The position numbers and the translations under genes were made by a program. 19,021 bases of DNA from Gammaproteobacteria bacterium (GTDB lineage: Bacteria; Pseudomonadota; Gammaproteobacteria; J044), in contig RFHG01000405.1 in assembly GCA_003696465.1 (NCBI GenBank), positions 1 through 19,021 of the forward strand, read 5' to 3'. The first letter of the stretch is position 1, and the number at the start of each line of letters is the position of its first letter. Positions 1 through 8,045 of the stretch are shown here, piece after piece. Below the pieces are notes generated by a model. That model saw only the letters and a list, made by a program, of their open reading frames with translations. It was not told the origin of the DNA and did not search any database.

Positions 1-16
1 GAGGCATGCAACTCAC

Positions 17-538
17 ATGGCAGGAAGTGGCCTGAAAACGCTCATGATCCTGATGCTGGCCGGCGTGCTGGCTGCCTGTGCCACGCCCGGCGACCGGCAG
101 CAGCTCGATCTGGAACAGGTGCAGCGCGAAGCGGCGCTCGCCTACCAGCAGAAACGCTATGACGAGGCAGAAAGGAAATACCGCCTGCTGACCGAACGAG
201 TCCCCACCGAGGCCGAACCCTGGTTCCGCCTTGGCAACATCTATGCACGCAGCAACCGGCCCGAACAGGCAGCCCGGGCCTATCACGAGGCCGTAGTGCG
301 CGAACCCGCACTGTCCCGCGCCTGGTACAACCTGAGCATCGTGCGCCTGCGCCAGGCCGGCAACGCCCTGGTCGAACTGACCCGGCATGCGCTGCCCGAT
401 GACCCGCTCAACGCGCGTGCCGAACGGCTGGCCAACGGCCTGTTCGAACTGCTTGGCGAGGCGCCGGCCCGGGCGGCATCAGCGTCGGGAGCGGATGGCA
501 ATGAGCAGGCGCTCCCGGCAGGGCAGGCAGGCCCCTGA
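17..538 (+). CDS. tadD: TadD-like TPR lipoprotein
   Basis: This is a 173-residue outer-membrane lipoprotein with tetratricopeptide repeats. The N-terminus has a hydrophobic stretch ending in a lipobox (VLAAC, lipidated Cys21). Residues about 40-118 carry two to three TPR units (AYQQKRYDEAERKYRLL, then WFRLGNIYARSNRPEQAARAYHEA, then AWYNLSIVRL). In Tad/Flp pilus loci, TadD is a TPR lipoprotein needed for pilus assembly, usually encoded just before tadE, and the next gene here is TadE-like. The stop lies one base before that gene's ATG, so the two are probably co-translated. The start at 17 has only a weak upstream gagg. The C-terminal 30 residues are Ala/Gly-rich and probably disordered. A generic TPR lipoprotein is the alternative, but the neighbour makes TadD more likely. 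Confidence 0.8.
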   Translation: MAGSGLKTLMILMLAGVLAACATPGDRQQLDLEQVQREAALAYQQKRYDEAERKYRLLTERVPTEAEPWFRLGNIYARSNRPEQAARAYHEAVVREPALSRAWYNLSIVRLRQAGNALVELTRHALPDDPLNARAERLANGLFELLGEAPARAASASGADGNEQALPAGQAGP

Positions 539-539
539 C

Positions 540-1292
540 ATGAGTCGCTGCGGCAGCAACCGGATGCGCGGTCAGGCCATGACCGAGTACATCATCATTC
601 TGCCGGTGTTGCTGCTGCTGATTCTCGGCATCATCCAGTTCGGACTCATCTATCAGGCCAAGACCACCATCAACCTGGCCACCTTCGAGGCCGCGCGGGC
701 AGGGGCCCTCAACAATGCCCGGCGCAGTGCCATCCAGGCCGCCTTTGCCCGTGGCATGGCGCCGCTCTATACCGGCAGCCTCGGCGAGGACGATTCATTG
801 GCGCGCAACCGCGCCGTGCAGCGTGCGCGCGACCGGGTGAAGGCGGAATTGCCGGAGACGCTGGATGATCTGGACGAGTCCTTCGTCTGCATCGAGCGCA
901 TCAACCCGACCGAGGCGGCCTTCCAGGATTATGCCAGTGCAGCCACCAACAACATGATCCCCGCCGATCACCTGTTATGGCGCGTGGCCACACCAGGTGC
1001 GCAATCCGGGCTCTCGATCCAGGATGCCAACCTGCTCAAGATCCGCGTCACCTACTGCTATCCCATGATCGTGCCGCTGGTCGGGCGAACCATCTCCAGC
1101 CTGATGCTCAACACCTATACCGATCTGCGCACCGGCGAGGCCGAGGACACCTCGGGCGTGCTGGATGCCGGCGGCAGCTTCCGTCGGCGCTGCTGGGCCG
1201 AGCAGCGTATCCCTATTGTCAGCACGGCCACCGTACGCATGCAGACACCGGCCATCAACGACGTCTTTTCGGAAGCGGACGACTGTTCTTAA
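540..1292 (+). CDS. tadE: TadE-like pseudopilin of the Tad pilus
   Basis: This is a 250-residue pseudopilin-like protein. The N-terminus has the TadE/TadG signature: a short basic leader, then RG|QAMTE followed by a long hydrophobic helix (YIIILPVLLLLILGIIQFG). Cleavage after the glycine would put a glutamate at position 5 of the mature protein, as in type IV prepilins and TadE. The helix is followed by the family's usual 'NLATFEAARAGA' segment and a C-terminal extracytoplasmic domain with several cysteines. I chose the ATG at 540, one base after the tadD stop; a longer frame exists upstream but only overlaps tadD. The stop codon coincides with the apparent end of a decayed insertion sequence, so the native C-terminus and the downstream tadF/tadG-type genes may have been lost. 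Confidence 0.85.
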   Translation: MSRCGSNRMRGQAMTEYIIILPVLLLLILGIIQFGLIYQAKTTINLATFEAARAGALNNARRSAIQAAFARGMAPLYTGSLGEDDSLARNRAVQRARDRVKAELPETLDDLDESFVCIERINPTEAAFQDYASAATNNMIPADHLLWRVATPGAQSGLSIQDANLLKIRVTYCYPMIVPLVGRTISSLMLNTYTDLRTGEAEDTSGVLDAGGSFRRRCWAEQRIPIVSTATVRMQTPAINDVFSEADDCS

Positions 1293-2236
1293 CAGGCCGT
1301 TGAAAATAACCCAGCTGAAGTGCCATATCTGCCGGCCAGCACCGGATGAAACACGCCAATTCTCCGTTTCTGGCAAATAACTGGCCAATTCAGCTCGACT
1401 CGACTGTTACCAGGCACACCAACCCCTCAGACTTTGGCCATCAACACGTTACCACCCCCAGATTGCGCATCCGAACCAGGTTGTAGGCAGCCGCTCCTAA
1501 CACAAAGTGGAAGTCCAGCTTTTCACGCCCTACAAAACGGCTCTTGCGTAATCCTCCAATCGTCTTCAGCCACCCAAAACACTCCTCGATCCGCTTGAGA
1601 ATGGTTAGGCTGGTACGGTACCCCCTCATGGTGGGTGGTGCGCCCATCAATGGCCTATGAGCGGCTGGTGTCGTTCTGGGCCACATGCGGCGTGGTGTTG
1701 GCACAACGCATCGCCTGCACGAACCCCTTCGTGTCATAGTTCTTGTCCGGGCCCACCATGACTCGACGCGTGCCAGTGAGCGCTTCAACCATTTCGATTG
1801 CGGCCTCCCGCTCTGCCGTGCCCGTGGCCTGGGTCACTCGGGCATCGACCACCAGACCATGCCGGTTCTCCATCAGCAGGTGGCCCATGTAGCTGAGTCT
1901 GGCCGCGGTCCCCTTGCTCTTGCGGAACAGCAGGGCATCCGGGTCAGTCTTTGATTCATGCGTCTCCCGGCTGCGCTTCTCGCCACGGAAGTCCACCGTG
2001 GGATTGCGCCCGCCGCCTTGGGTTGGCGGCTCTTGTTCATCCTTCGGGCGATAGCTCTTGAGCGAGGCCAAGGCCTCGATCAGTGTGCCATCAACGCTGA
2101 AGTGCTCTTTGGAGAGCAAGTCGGCTGCCCGTGCCTGTTCCAGCACCCGGGCGAAGAACTTGTGCGCCACCTCGCCTTCCAACAGGCGATCCCGGTCTTG
2201 CTGAACGTCGAGTGATGCCACACCACGTCATCCATG
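1291..2236 (-). mobile_element. Degenerate IS5/IS1182-type insertion sequence remnant
   Basis: The element holds a broken transposase on the minus strand plus about 150 bp of 3' flank. On the minus strand the flank ends in 'ttttcaacggcctgttaa', which from memory resembles the terminal sequence of IS5-group elements; I place the outer end near 1291 on that basis. The other end is truncated: transposase homology starts abruptly at 2236 and roughly the first 80 codons of a typical copy are absent. The remnant sits between tadE and a truncated paralogue of the gene at 3644. I found no target-site duplication or matching second inverted repeat, as expected for a truncated copy. The boundary at 1291 is uncertain by tens of bases. 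Confidence 0.7.
1441..2236 (-). pseudogene. Broken IS5/IS1182-family DDE transposase
   Basis: Reading 2236 to 1441 on the minus strand gives a recognisable IS5-type transposase with all three catalytic-region signatures: HFSVDGTLIEA (first Asp), VGPDKNYDTKGF (second Asp) and RIEECFGWLKT (the Glu of the YREK-type region). It ends in the usual 'AAYNLVRMRNL' tail. It cannot be functional. The N-terminus is missing before 'MDDVVWH'; a single base is lost near 2196-2199 (AAGACC where AAGAACCGG is expected); an in-frame TAG lies at 1655-1657; and the frame shifts again at the five-C run 1621-1625 (G's on the coding strand). The family and the conserved order are known features; the assignment of each lesion is my own reading by frame comparison. 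Confidence 0.85.
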
Positions 2237-2424
2237 CAAAAGCGGGGTGACCGAGCAGTGTTCTCGCCGAAGGCGCTGGTCCTCAACTACAAGACGGCAG
2301 AATTTGCGCTGAAGCAGAATTTCTGCGGCAAGGCCCCTGGGGGGTGCTAGCGATCAACCACAAGGACGATCCTAAGTTTGCCGGCGATTACACCATGTAC
2401 ATCCAGATCCAGGGGATCCGGTGA
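2231..2424 (+). pseudogene. Truncated, frameshifted paralogue of the secreted protein at 3644-4882
   Basis: Translated from about 2231, this stretch gives 'VFSPKALVLNYKTAEFALKQN' (shown in part), and after a shift at the six-G run 2339-2344 it continues as 'INHKDDPKFAGDYTMYIQIQ' to a TGA at 2422-2424. The C-terminus of the intact protein at 3644-4882 (residues 360-412) reads 'SFSPKALVLTYDTAESALKDN' and '..RYKDHPDLEGDYTMYVQVRRL'. The match is close over about 55 residues and then stops at the IS edge. It is therefore a remnant of a second copy whose 5' part was removed with, or by, the insertion sequence. It lacks a start and carries a frameshift, so it is not expected to be expressed. Confidence 0.8.
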
Positions 2425-2916
2425 CTTTCTTCTGGCGAGGGGCCGGAGATTGCCGGGGAGTCCGGGGACGTTGTGCAACCGGGCTCCCCGGTCCACTTCC
2501 GGCGTCTGGGTGGCGGGCCAAGCCTTCGCACGGTTGCTGATACAAGGCCGGAATGGGGACCCGGCGGGAGCGGTTCGCGGCGTCCGGCGGGCAACCGGTA
2601 TCCGGATTCGGGGGTGCCGGGGCCGTCTACGGGCGGGGTCATGGCAACGCATCGACGGGCCAGGTAGGGGGCGGCCGGGCGGGTTTCCCGGAGATCTGCT
2701 TGCGCGACCATGACCCTGGTCCACCCGCCGCCTGGGCTAATCCGTTCGGGTGACCGTGTTTTCGAGGCATTTATGGGAACCTGCGAAAATTCTTGCCCCA
2801 CACCCCCCAATCAGGGGAGGCGACTTCCCCGCCTTTGGCAAATACTTCCTTCCAGCAGTGCAGATAAACCGGAGAGTAAAGCAGCTCTCGGGTGTCAGCG
2901 AATAGGGAGAGGAGAG
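2425..2916 (+). other. Intergenic stretch upstream of the CsgG-like gene
   Basis: About 490 bases without a convincing gene. Open frames exist on both strands but are arginine/proline/glycine-rich, have no ribosome binding sites and look like GC-rich background. The 3' end carries the purine-rich ribosome binding site of the gene at 2917. A promoter for the downstream cluster probably lies here, but I could not pick a -35/-10 pair with any confidence. Confidence 0.5.
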
Positions 2917-3600
2917 GTGAAACGGCAAGCAGCGGTATTGGCGAATGTAACCTTTCTTCTGCTGGGAGGGCTGTTGTTGAGCGTGGGGGTGGCGGCGGCC
3001 GGATCGCAGGCCGGCGGAACGTCGCGCAAGGTGGTGACGATCTACCAGTTCAAGAGTGAGGTGCCGGAGCTGTCGCCGGCGTCGGCGACGGACATGTTCA
3101 TCACGGCCTTGGTGAAGACGCGGACCTTTGCGGTGCTGGAGCGCCAGCGGCTCGAGGAGAGTGTCTATCTGGAAAAGCAGCTCAACCAGCAGGGGGTTGC
3201 GGCCGGAAACGTGGGAGATGTGCGCCTGACCGGAGCGGACTACATCTTCGTGGGGACGATCACGGAGGCGAATGCGGCCTCGAACCGGTCGGGCGTGGCT
3301 GGGAGTTTCAAGGGACTGGGTGTGGAGTCGAGTGGCACCACGGGGGAGATTGGTGTGGACGTGCGGGTACTGGATGCACGGACCGGGGCTGTTCTCGACG
3401 CGGTTAATACACGCAAGAAGATTGAGGAAAGCGGGGTATCGGTGTCCGGGGTGGGCTCGTTCCTGCGTTCGGTGACCGGCCATGCCCCGCCGGGAAGCGA
3501 CGTGAGTATCGCCAACGAGCGGAAGGAGAGCATGGACCGGGCTCTGCGCGGGGCTATCGAAGAGGCGGTGAACATCCTCGCCAAGCGCTGGGGGCGATGA
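2917..3600 (+). CDS. CsgG-domain exported protein
   Basis: This is a 227-residue exported protein with a CsgG-type domain. Residues 1 to about 28 form a signal peptide (basic start, hydrophobic LLLGGLLLSVGVAAAG) with no lipobox cysteine, unlike E. coli CsgG. The body shows the family pattern: 'VVTIYQFKSE', 'SPASATDMFITALVKTRTFAVLERQRLEE', 'TGADYIFVGTITE' and 'GEIGVDVRVLDARTGAVL'. CsgG forms the curli export pore in the outer membrane, but many proteins of this family are short periplasmic or outer-membrane factors of unknown role, and no curli subunits are seen here. The start is GTG 2917, chosen for the strong upstream gggagaggag and the signal peptide that follows directly; in-frame codons further upstream would add a non-signal extension. 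The next gene starts 43 bp downstream, suggesting an operon. Confidence 0.8.
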   Translation: MKRQAAVLANVTFLLLGGLLLSVGVAAAGSQAGGTSRKVVTIYQFKSEVPELSPASATDMFITALVKTRTFAVLERQRLEESVYLEKQLNQQGVAAGNVGDVRLTGADYIFVGTITEANAASNRSGVAGSFKGLGVESSGTTGEIGVDVRVLDARTGAVLDAVNTRKKIEESGVSVSGVGSFLRSVTGHAPPGSDVSIANERKESMDRALRGAIEEAVNILAKRWGR

Positions 3601-3643
3601 GCGACACTGAATGACACTGCCGGGGCGACGTGGAGGAGTAGCC

Positions 3644-4882
3644 ATGAACCAAGCCACTCGGTTTCGTCGGGCGGGGGTGATGGGTGCGTTGCTGGGTACC
3701 GTGGCCGGCCTGGTGGCGCTCCAGACCGATGGGGTTCGCGCCCAGACGCCGGTTCCGGCCTTCGAGCGGATGGGCAAGCCGGCCCGCGTTGAGCCCGCAG
3801 CCAGCGGGAATGACGGCGAAACGACGACAATAGACATCAGGCATGTCCGGGTAGTAAGAGGGCGGATCATGCTGGTGGGGTTCGACAACAAGGAAAGGCC
3901 GCTGCCCGACGGGGTGTACCGCACGGCGGATGGCAAGCGGGTGGGCGTTGCCGGCGGCAGAATCCGGTACATCACGCTGCCTGCCGCGCTTGCGGCCCCG
4001 GGCAAGCCCGTGGCTTCCGGGGGGGAGACAGCCAAGGGGCGGGGCGGCCTCCTCGGCTCTCATGACTCGGGCCGGAGTGCAGGGAAGGCCCCCGGCCGAC
4101 GCGGCCGCTACCGGGTCACCATCAACGGATTTACGGTTCACCACGAGACCAAGGATGACATGCTGCAACGCGATGGCAAACGTGACGAGATCTACGTGAC
4201 GGCGCAAGTCGCCGTGGTGGAAAAAAATAAAAGGATCAGAAGGTCGATGGTGGTCGAAACGAAGGTCCTTGGCGATACCAACGGCCACAGCGGCAGGGTC
4301 CGTGCAGGCACGGCCAGCAGGAGAGGCGGCATCCGGACCGGCGATGACATTCCGGGCCCCCAGCCTTGGCGCTTGCGCGGCGCGCCGCGGGGGGATCGCC
4401 TGCCCTTGGCGGTGTGGGAGGGCGAGTTGGTGCAGGGTGAAAACACCGTCGTGGTGATCCCCGTGCTGTGGGAATACGATGGCAACAGGTCTTGGTACCG
4501 GGGCTGGCTTGACTGGGGCAAGAGGATTCCGGAGGCGCTAAAGGCAGAGTCTTTATTGAGCAGGCTCTCGACAGCGCAAGGGCGGCTCCTGTTCGACCTC
4601 GACGAGCTCAATATCGGCAAACGCGCCTTTATGTCGTTTCCGGAGCGGATACTGGGCCAGAACGCCGATCGCCCCATCGGCACACGGAAGTTCTTGCAAT
4701 CTCGCCGAAATGTAATGCTGTCATTCTCTCCCAAGGCACTGGTGCTCACCTACGATACGGCAGAATCCGCGCTGAAGGACAATCTGGGCGGCAAGGGACC
4801 TGGCTTGATTTCCATCCGTTACAAGGATCACCCCGACCTGGAGGGTGACTACACGATGTATGTGCAGGTGCGGCGGCTGTAG
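3644..4882 (+). CDS. Secreted protein of unknown function
   Basis: This is a 412-residue exported protein whose family I do not recognise. The N-terminus is a signal peptide with a likely cleavage site VRA|Q at about residue 34. A low-complexity Gly/Lys/Arg-rich linker lies around residues 125-153. The middle part (from about residue 156) is beta-rich and contains 'YRVTINGFTVHHETKDD', followed by a segment rich in aromatic and charged residues ('LWEYDGNRSWYRGWLDWGKRI'). The C-terminal 53 residues, 'SFSPKALVLTY...GDYTMYVQVRRL', are duplicated in a broken copy at 2231-2424. The start at 3644 follows a ggaggag ribosome binding site; an ATG at 3611 has none. Location between a CsgG-type and a PASTA protein points to an envelope role, which is inference only. 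Confidence 0.75.
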   Translation: MNQATRFRRAGVMGALLGTVAGLVALQTDGVRAQTPVPAFERMGKPARVEPAASGNDGETTTIDIRHVRVVRGRIMLVGFDNKERPLPDGVYRTADGKRVGVAGGRIRYITLPAALAAPGKPVASGGETAKGRGGLLGSHDSGRSAGKAPGRRGRYRVTINGFTVHHETKDDMLQRDGKRDEIYVTAQVAVVEKNKRIRRSMVVETKVLGDTNGHSGRVRAGTASRRGGIRTGDDIPGPQPWRLRGAPRGDRLPLAVWEGELVQGENTVVVIPVLWEYDGNRSWYRGWLDWGKRIPEALKAESLLSRLSTAQGRLLFDLDELNIGKRAFMSFPERILGQNADRPIGTRKFLQSRRNVMLSFSPKALVLTYDTAESALKDNLGGKGPGLISIRYKDHPDLEGDYTMYVQVRRL

Positions 4883-4970
4883 TCGTGGCAGGTGCGGCTG
4901 CAGGGGCTGGAACAAGGGGGCAGCGTGGCAGCCGCATGGTCAGGTTCTACTGATGTGGAGCGAAGGTGAG

Positions 4971-5447
4971 ATGAGATCGGATTTCAAAGCGAGGTCCCCG
5001 TGGTCGCTGCCGGGGGCGGCGCTGTTGGTAATTGCTCTTCTGGTGGGGGCAGGCGCATCTGCCGGCCCCCTGGATCGGGAGCCTTCACAGCACCGCTACA
5101 ATCCGGCGGCGGAGAATATGCTGCGCGTTCCCGGCGTGGTGGGCCTGGACGAGGGGCAGGCCCTGGATGTTCTCCAGCAAGCGGGGTTGGCCGTCAAGGT
5201 AAAGCGGATCAAGGAGGACCACCCGCGGTATAGCGACAAGGAGGGACAAGTGGTGGCCCAGGTTCCGGCCGCTGGTGGGGTGGCGATGGTGGGCTCCACG
5301 GTGGCCATTACCGTCTATAAATGGCCTCAGCCCGGGAGCGAATATCCACAGAATTCGTGTGGGGAAGTCGACACCGAGGGCTGGGTTCCGCCCCAACCCG
5401 CGCCGCCCGAGATGGAAGAAGAACCGGAATACGAGGGCACTCAATGA
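4971..5447 (+). CDS. Exported protein with a single PASTA domain
   Basis: This is a 158-residue protein with a signal peptide (hydrophobic core AALLVIALLVGAGASA, cleavage near residue 31) followed by one PASTA domain at about residues 52-116: 'VPGVVGLDEGQALDVLQQAGL' and then 'GQVVAQVPAAGGVAMVGSTV'. The C-terminus is a Pro/Glu-rich acidic tail. PASTA domains are best known in penicillin-binding proteins and Ser/Thr kinases, where they can bind peptidoglycan, so a periplasmic, wall-associated role is plausible but not shown. ATG 4971 was preferred over ATG 4953 because of the adjacent aaggtgag and the compact signal peptide, although the spacing is short. It follows the gene at 3644 by 88 bp. 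Confidence 0.75.
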   Translation: MRSDFKARSPWSLPGAALLVIALLVGAGASAGPLDREPSQHRYNPAAENMLRVPGVVGLDEGQALDVLQQAGLAVKVKRIKEDHPRYSDKEGQVVAQVPAAGGVAMVGSTVAITVYKWPQPGSEYPQNSCGEVDTEGWVPPQPAPPEMEEEPEYEGTQ

Positions 5448-5798
5448 GACATAACGCCTTGAATGGCCACTGGTCCGTTCGCGGTCTGCCGTCGTCCCAC
5501 GTGGTCGACCTGGCGAGGCCGGTACCCGGGCATGGAGTGAACCGGTCGGCGCGGTACGTGGCAGCGTCACTGCGCGATGTGGCGGCCACCGGCCGTTGGA
5601 GGTACCCGGTGAAACCAGGCAACGGGGGCGGGGCGTTCCTGCGCGATTTTGTCTATGCGGTGGTGAGGGTGTGGTGCTAGATGTTCGTGCATGAGTACCC
5701 GGTTAGTGCGTCCTGCGTAGACGGGAGGAAGGCATGCACTTCTCCCGGCGCTGTGCTACACCTTATGAGCAGAGTAGATCTGGATCGAGAGTCGGGCG
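5448..5798 (+). other. Intergenic stretch with a possible small coupled ORF
   Basis: About 350 bases between the PASTA gene and the kinase. A 78-codon open frame starts at ATG 5444, overlapping the PASTA stop as ATGA with a gaggg eight bases upstream, and ends at TAG 5678-5680. Its product is rich in Arg, Gly and Val, has no motif or signal sequence, and may be spurious. The last 120 bases before the kinase hold no clear feature; a promoter for the two-component pair would be expected here but I cannot point to one. Confidence 0.35.
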
Positions 5799-8045
5799 GT
5801 GAGGACCCCAAATCAGCACACCGATACGCAACTTCGGCTATCGGGGAAGTTTCATTCGCCGCTGGGTGCCCTTGCCGGAGCACTGCTCATCGCGCTCTCA
5901 TCACTGATCATAACGCTGTGGCAGGTGACTCACCGGCCGTGGCTCGGGGTGGAGACCGAGCCCTCGACACAGGCGGAAGGTCTCGAGCTCTCGTTAGTCT
6001 GGCCCGACGGGCCGTCCGCAGGCATCCTTGCGGAGGGTGATGTGGTGACGGGGATCGGAACGGTGTCCGGCGGAGTTGTACGATTGCAGGCGGTGGACGT
6101 GATCCTGGATCCGGACGTGATTCCCACGTTCAAGGGCCTGAACCGCTTTCTCCAGCGCCAGCAACAGATCTCCTCTTCCCTTGCGGCTCCGGTGACCGTG
6201 CTGACCACCGGTGACGGCCGCGAACTCAAGGTCCAGACATGGCCGCGGAGACCCATGGGAACGCTGCCGCTGGAATTCTGGATGTTCCAGATTTACGGCG
6301 CCGTCGCGATGCACGTTGCGGCATGGGTCTGGGCCACGGCCAGGGTCAGGCGGGCGGCCATGCTGGTACTCGTCTCGGGCTTCGCCTTTCTGCTCTCCAC
6401 GGCCAGCGTGTCGCTCATCGTGACGAGGGAGATCGCGTTGCCCGCGGACGGCCTACGCAATCTGGTGTCGGCGTTTCACCTTGGCAACAATGTGTTCTCG
6501 CTGGCGCTCACGGCCCTGATCTGGAACTACCCGTCGCAAGCTGTGGGGCGAGGGCTGCTCTGGCCGTACTCGGCCTGGCTCGCCTTTGCCTGGTTGAACG
6601 AACGCTACCAGTGGATGGACCTGCCGGGCCACAACGTAGGTTTTCAGGTCTCGGTGGTGTTGGGTGTGGGTCTGGTGGCCCTTGTGGCACAGTGGTGGGC
6701 CTCGCGGAAACAGCCGGCGGAGCGCGCGGTGGTCAAGTTTTTCCTGTTCACTGTGGTGCTCATCAATGTCCTGGTGCTGGTGACCTACTACCACGCGGCC
6801 TGGGCAGGACTCAACCCGTTGATGCCGTTGGTGGCTGGGTTGGGTCTTTCGGGGCTGTTCTACATCGCCCTGGTGATCGGCGTGGTGCGGTACCGGCTGT
6901 TCGATGTGGAACGCTGGTGGCTGTATCTGTGGATGTGGCTCGCTGCCGGCATCGCCATCCTGGGGTTGGATATCCTGGTGAGTCTGCTGGTGCCGGGGTT
7001 GGGGCAGTACTCCCTGGTGCTGGTGCTGGTCCTCGTGGGCTGGATCTACTTTCCGCTCCGACAGTGGCTGTGGCAGAAGGCATTCCCCGCGTCGGGGACC
7101 AGGCACACGCCGCCGCAGTTGTCGGGCTTCATTCTCAGGCTGGTGACGACGCGCGACCTCGATCCGGAGAAGGCTTGGCAGGAGTTCCTCAGGCAGGTCT
7201 TTTCGCCCCTGGAAACCGTCAGCGTCGAGCGGGAGTGGGCCTCGCCGCAGTTGCTGGATGCCGGCGAACGCATGTATGTGCCCGGGCTGAAGAGCGGCGG
7301 GTACGAGTTGTGCTTGGCCGATCATGGCATGCGGCTGTTTCACTCCCAGGATCGGGTACTGGCGGAGGCCATGCATGGAATTGCTCGGACCCTGGTCATC
7401 CAGCTGGAACGGTATCGGCTCGGGGTTGCCGGCGAGCGGGAACGGATCATGCGCGACCTCCACGACGACGTTGGGGGAAGGCTGCTCACCCTGATACACG
7501 AGTGCAGAGAGGGGGATATCGCCGAGACGGCACGCGAGGCCCTAGATGCATTGCGGGACGTCATCTACTTCAGCATGGATCACGAGGCACGGGTGGATCT
7601 GTCGGAAGCGGTGGGCAGGTGGCGCGGCCAGATCCGAAACCGCCTGGAGCGCATGGGCGTGAGGCTCAAGTGGGAATGGGACGAGAACCCGGAGTCCGAC
7701 TGTTCGCTCAAGGCCATGGAGGTGCTGCATCTGGGCCGGATCATGCATGAGGCAGTGAGCAATGCCTTGCGGCACGCCGAGCCCAGCGAGATCCGCATTT
7801 TCGGCCGAACGTCGCCTCGCAGTCTGCGGTTGGTGATCGAGAACGACGGGCTCAGGCGGCGGACGTCAGTGTCGGAGGGGGCCGGGGGCGACGGCGGGCA
7901 CGGAACGGAAAACATGAAGCGGCGCGCGGCCGAGCTCGGGGGGACCTTCGCCGTCGAAATGACCGATACGATGTATCGGGTGGAAGTGAAGATCCCCCTG
8001 TCGCAGCAGAAGGAGGAGATCGGTGCAGTATTCGCTCATCCTTGA
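5799..8045 (+). CDS. NarL-type sensor histidine kinase, PDZ-like plus multi-TM sensor
   Basis: This is a 748-residue membrane kinase. TM1 (about residues 20-42) is followed by an extracytoplasmic PDZ-like segment ('PWLGV...GPSAGILAEGDVVTGI', about 46-150), then roughly nine more membrane helices (about 160-425) including the 'VVRYRLFDVERWW' motif seen in ComP-like polytopic kinases. The cytoplasmic part has the HisKA_3 H-box 'ERIMRDLHDDVGGRLL' with phospho-acceptor His555, the ATPase N-box 'HEAVSNALRH' (Asn655) and a glycine box 'GGHGTENM' near 700. This is the HPK7 class that pairs with NarL/LuxR regulators, and such a regulator overlaps its 3' end by 23 bp. The start is GTG 5799 with a weak gaga upstream. 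A decayed second copy lies at 15080-17349. The ligand is unknown. Confidence 0.9.
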   Translation: MRTPNQHTDTQLRLSGKFHSPLGALAGALLIALSSLIITLWQVTHRPWLGVETEPSTQAEGLELSLVWPDGPSAGILAEGDVVTGIGTVSGGVVRLQAVDVILDPDVIPTFKGLNRFLQRQQQISSSLAAPVTVLTTGDGRELKVQTWPRRPMGTLPLEFWMFQIYGAVAMHVAAWVWATARVRRAAMLVLVSGFAFLLSTASVSLIVTREIALPADGLRNLVSAFHLGNNVFSLALTALIWNYPSQAVGRGLLWPYSAWLAFAWLNERYQWMDLPGHNVGFQVSVVLGVGLVALVAQWWASRKQPAERAVVKFFLFTVVLINVLVLVTYYHAAWAGLNPLMPLVAGLGLSGLFYIALVIGVVRYRLFDVERWWLYLWMWLAAGIAILGLDILVSLLVPGLGQYSLVLVLVLVGWIYFPLRQWLWQKAFPASGTRHTPPQLSGFILRLVTTRDLDPEKAWQEFLRQVFSPLETVSVEREWASPQLLDAGERMYVPGLKSGGYELCLADHGMRLFHSQDRVLAEAMHGIARTLVIQLERYRLGVAGERERIMRDLHDDVGGRLLTLIHECREGDIAETAREALDALRDVIYFSMDHEARVDLSEAVGRWRGQIRNRLERMGVRLKWEWDENPESDCSLKAMEVLHLGRIMHEAVSNALRHAEPSEIRIFGRTSPRSLRLVIENDGLRRRTSVSEGAGGDGGHGTENMKRRAAELGGTFAVEMTDTMYRVEVKIPLSQQKEEIGAVFAHP

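Noticed and set aside
2737..4035. Long 432-codon minus-strand ORF
   Set aside because: Antisense to the CsgG-type gene and the start of the secreted protein; composition (Pro, Arg, His, Ser-rich) is typical of a GC-rich shadow frame.
5444..5680. 78-codon ORF overlapping the PASTA stop by ATGA
   Set aside because: Only mild ribosome binding site, Arg/Gly-rich product without motif; described in the intergenic entry but not called as a gene.
6239..7750. 503-codon plus-strand ORF inside the first kinase
   Set aside because: Different frame of the kinase gene, Gly/Arg/Ala-rich, no domain; a shadow.
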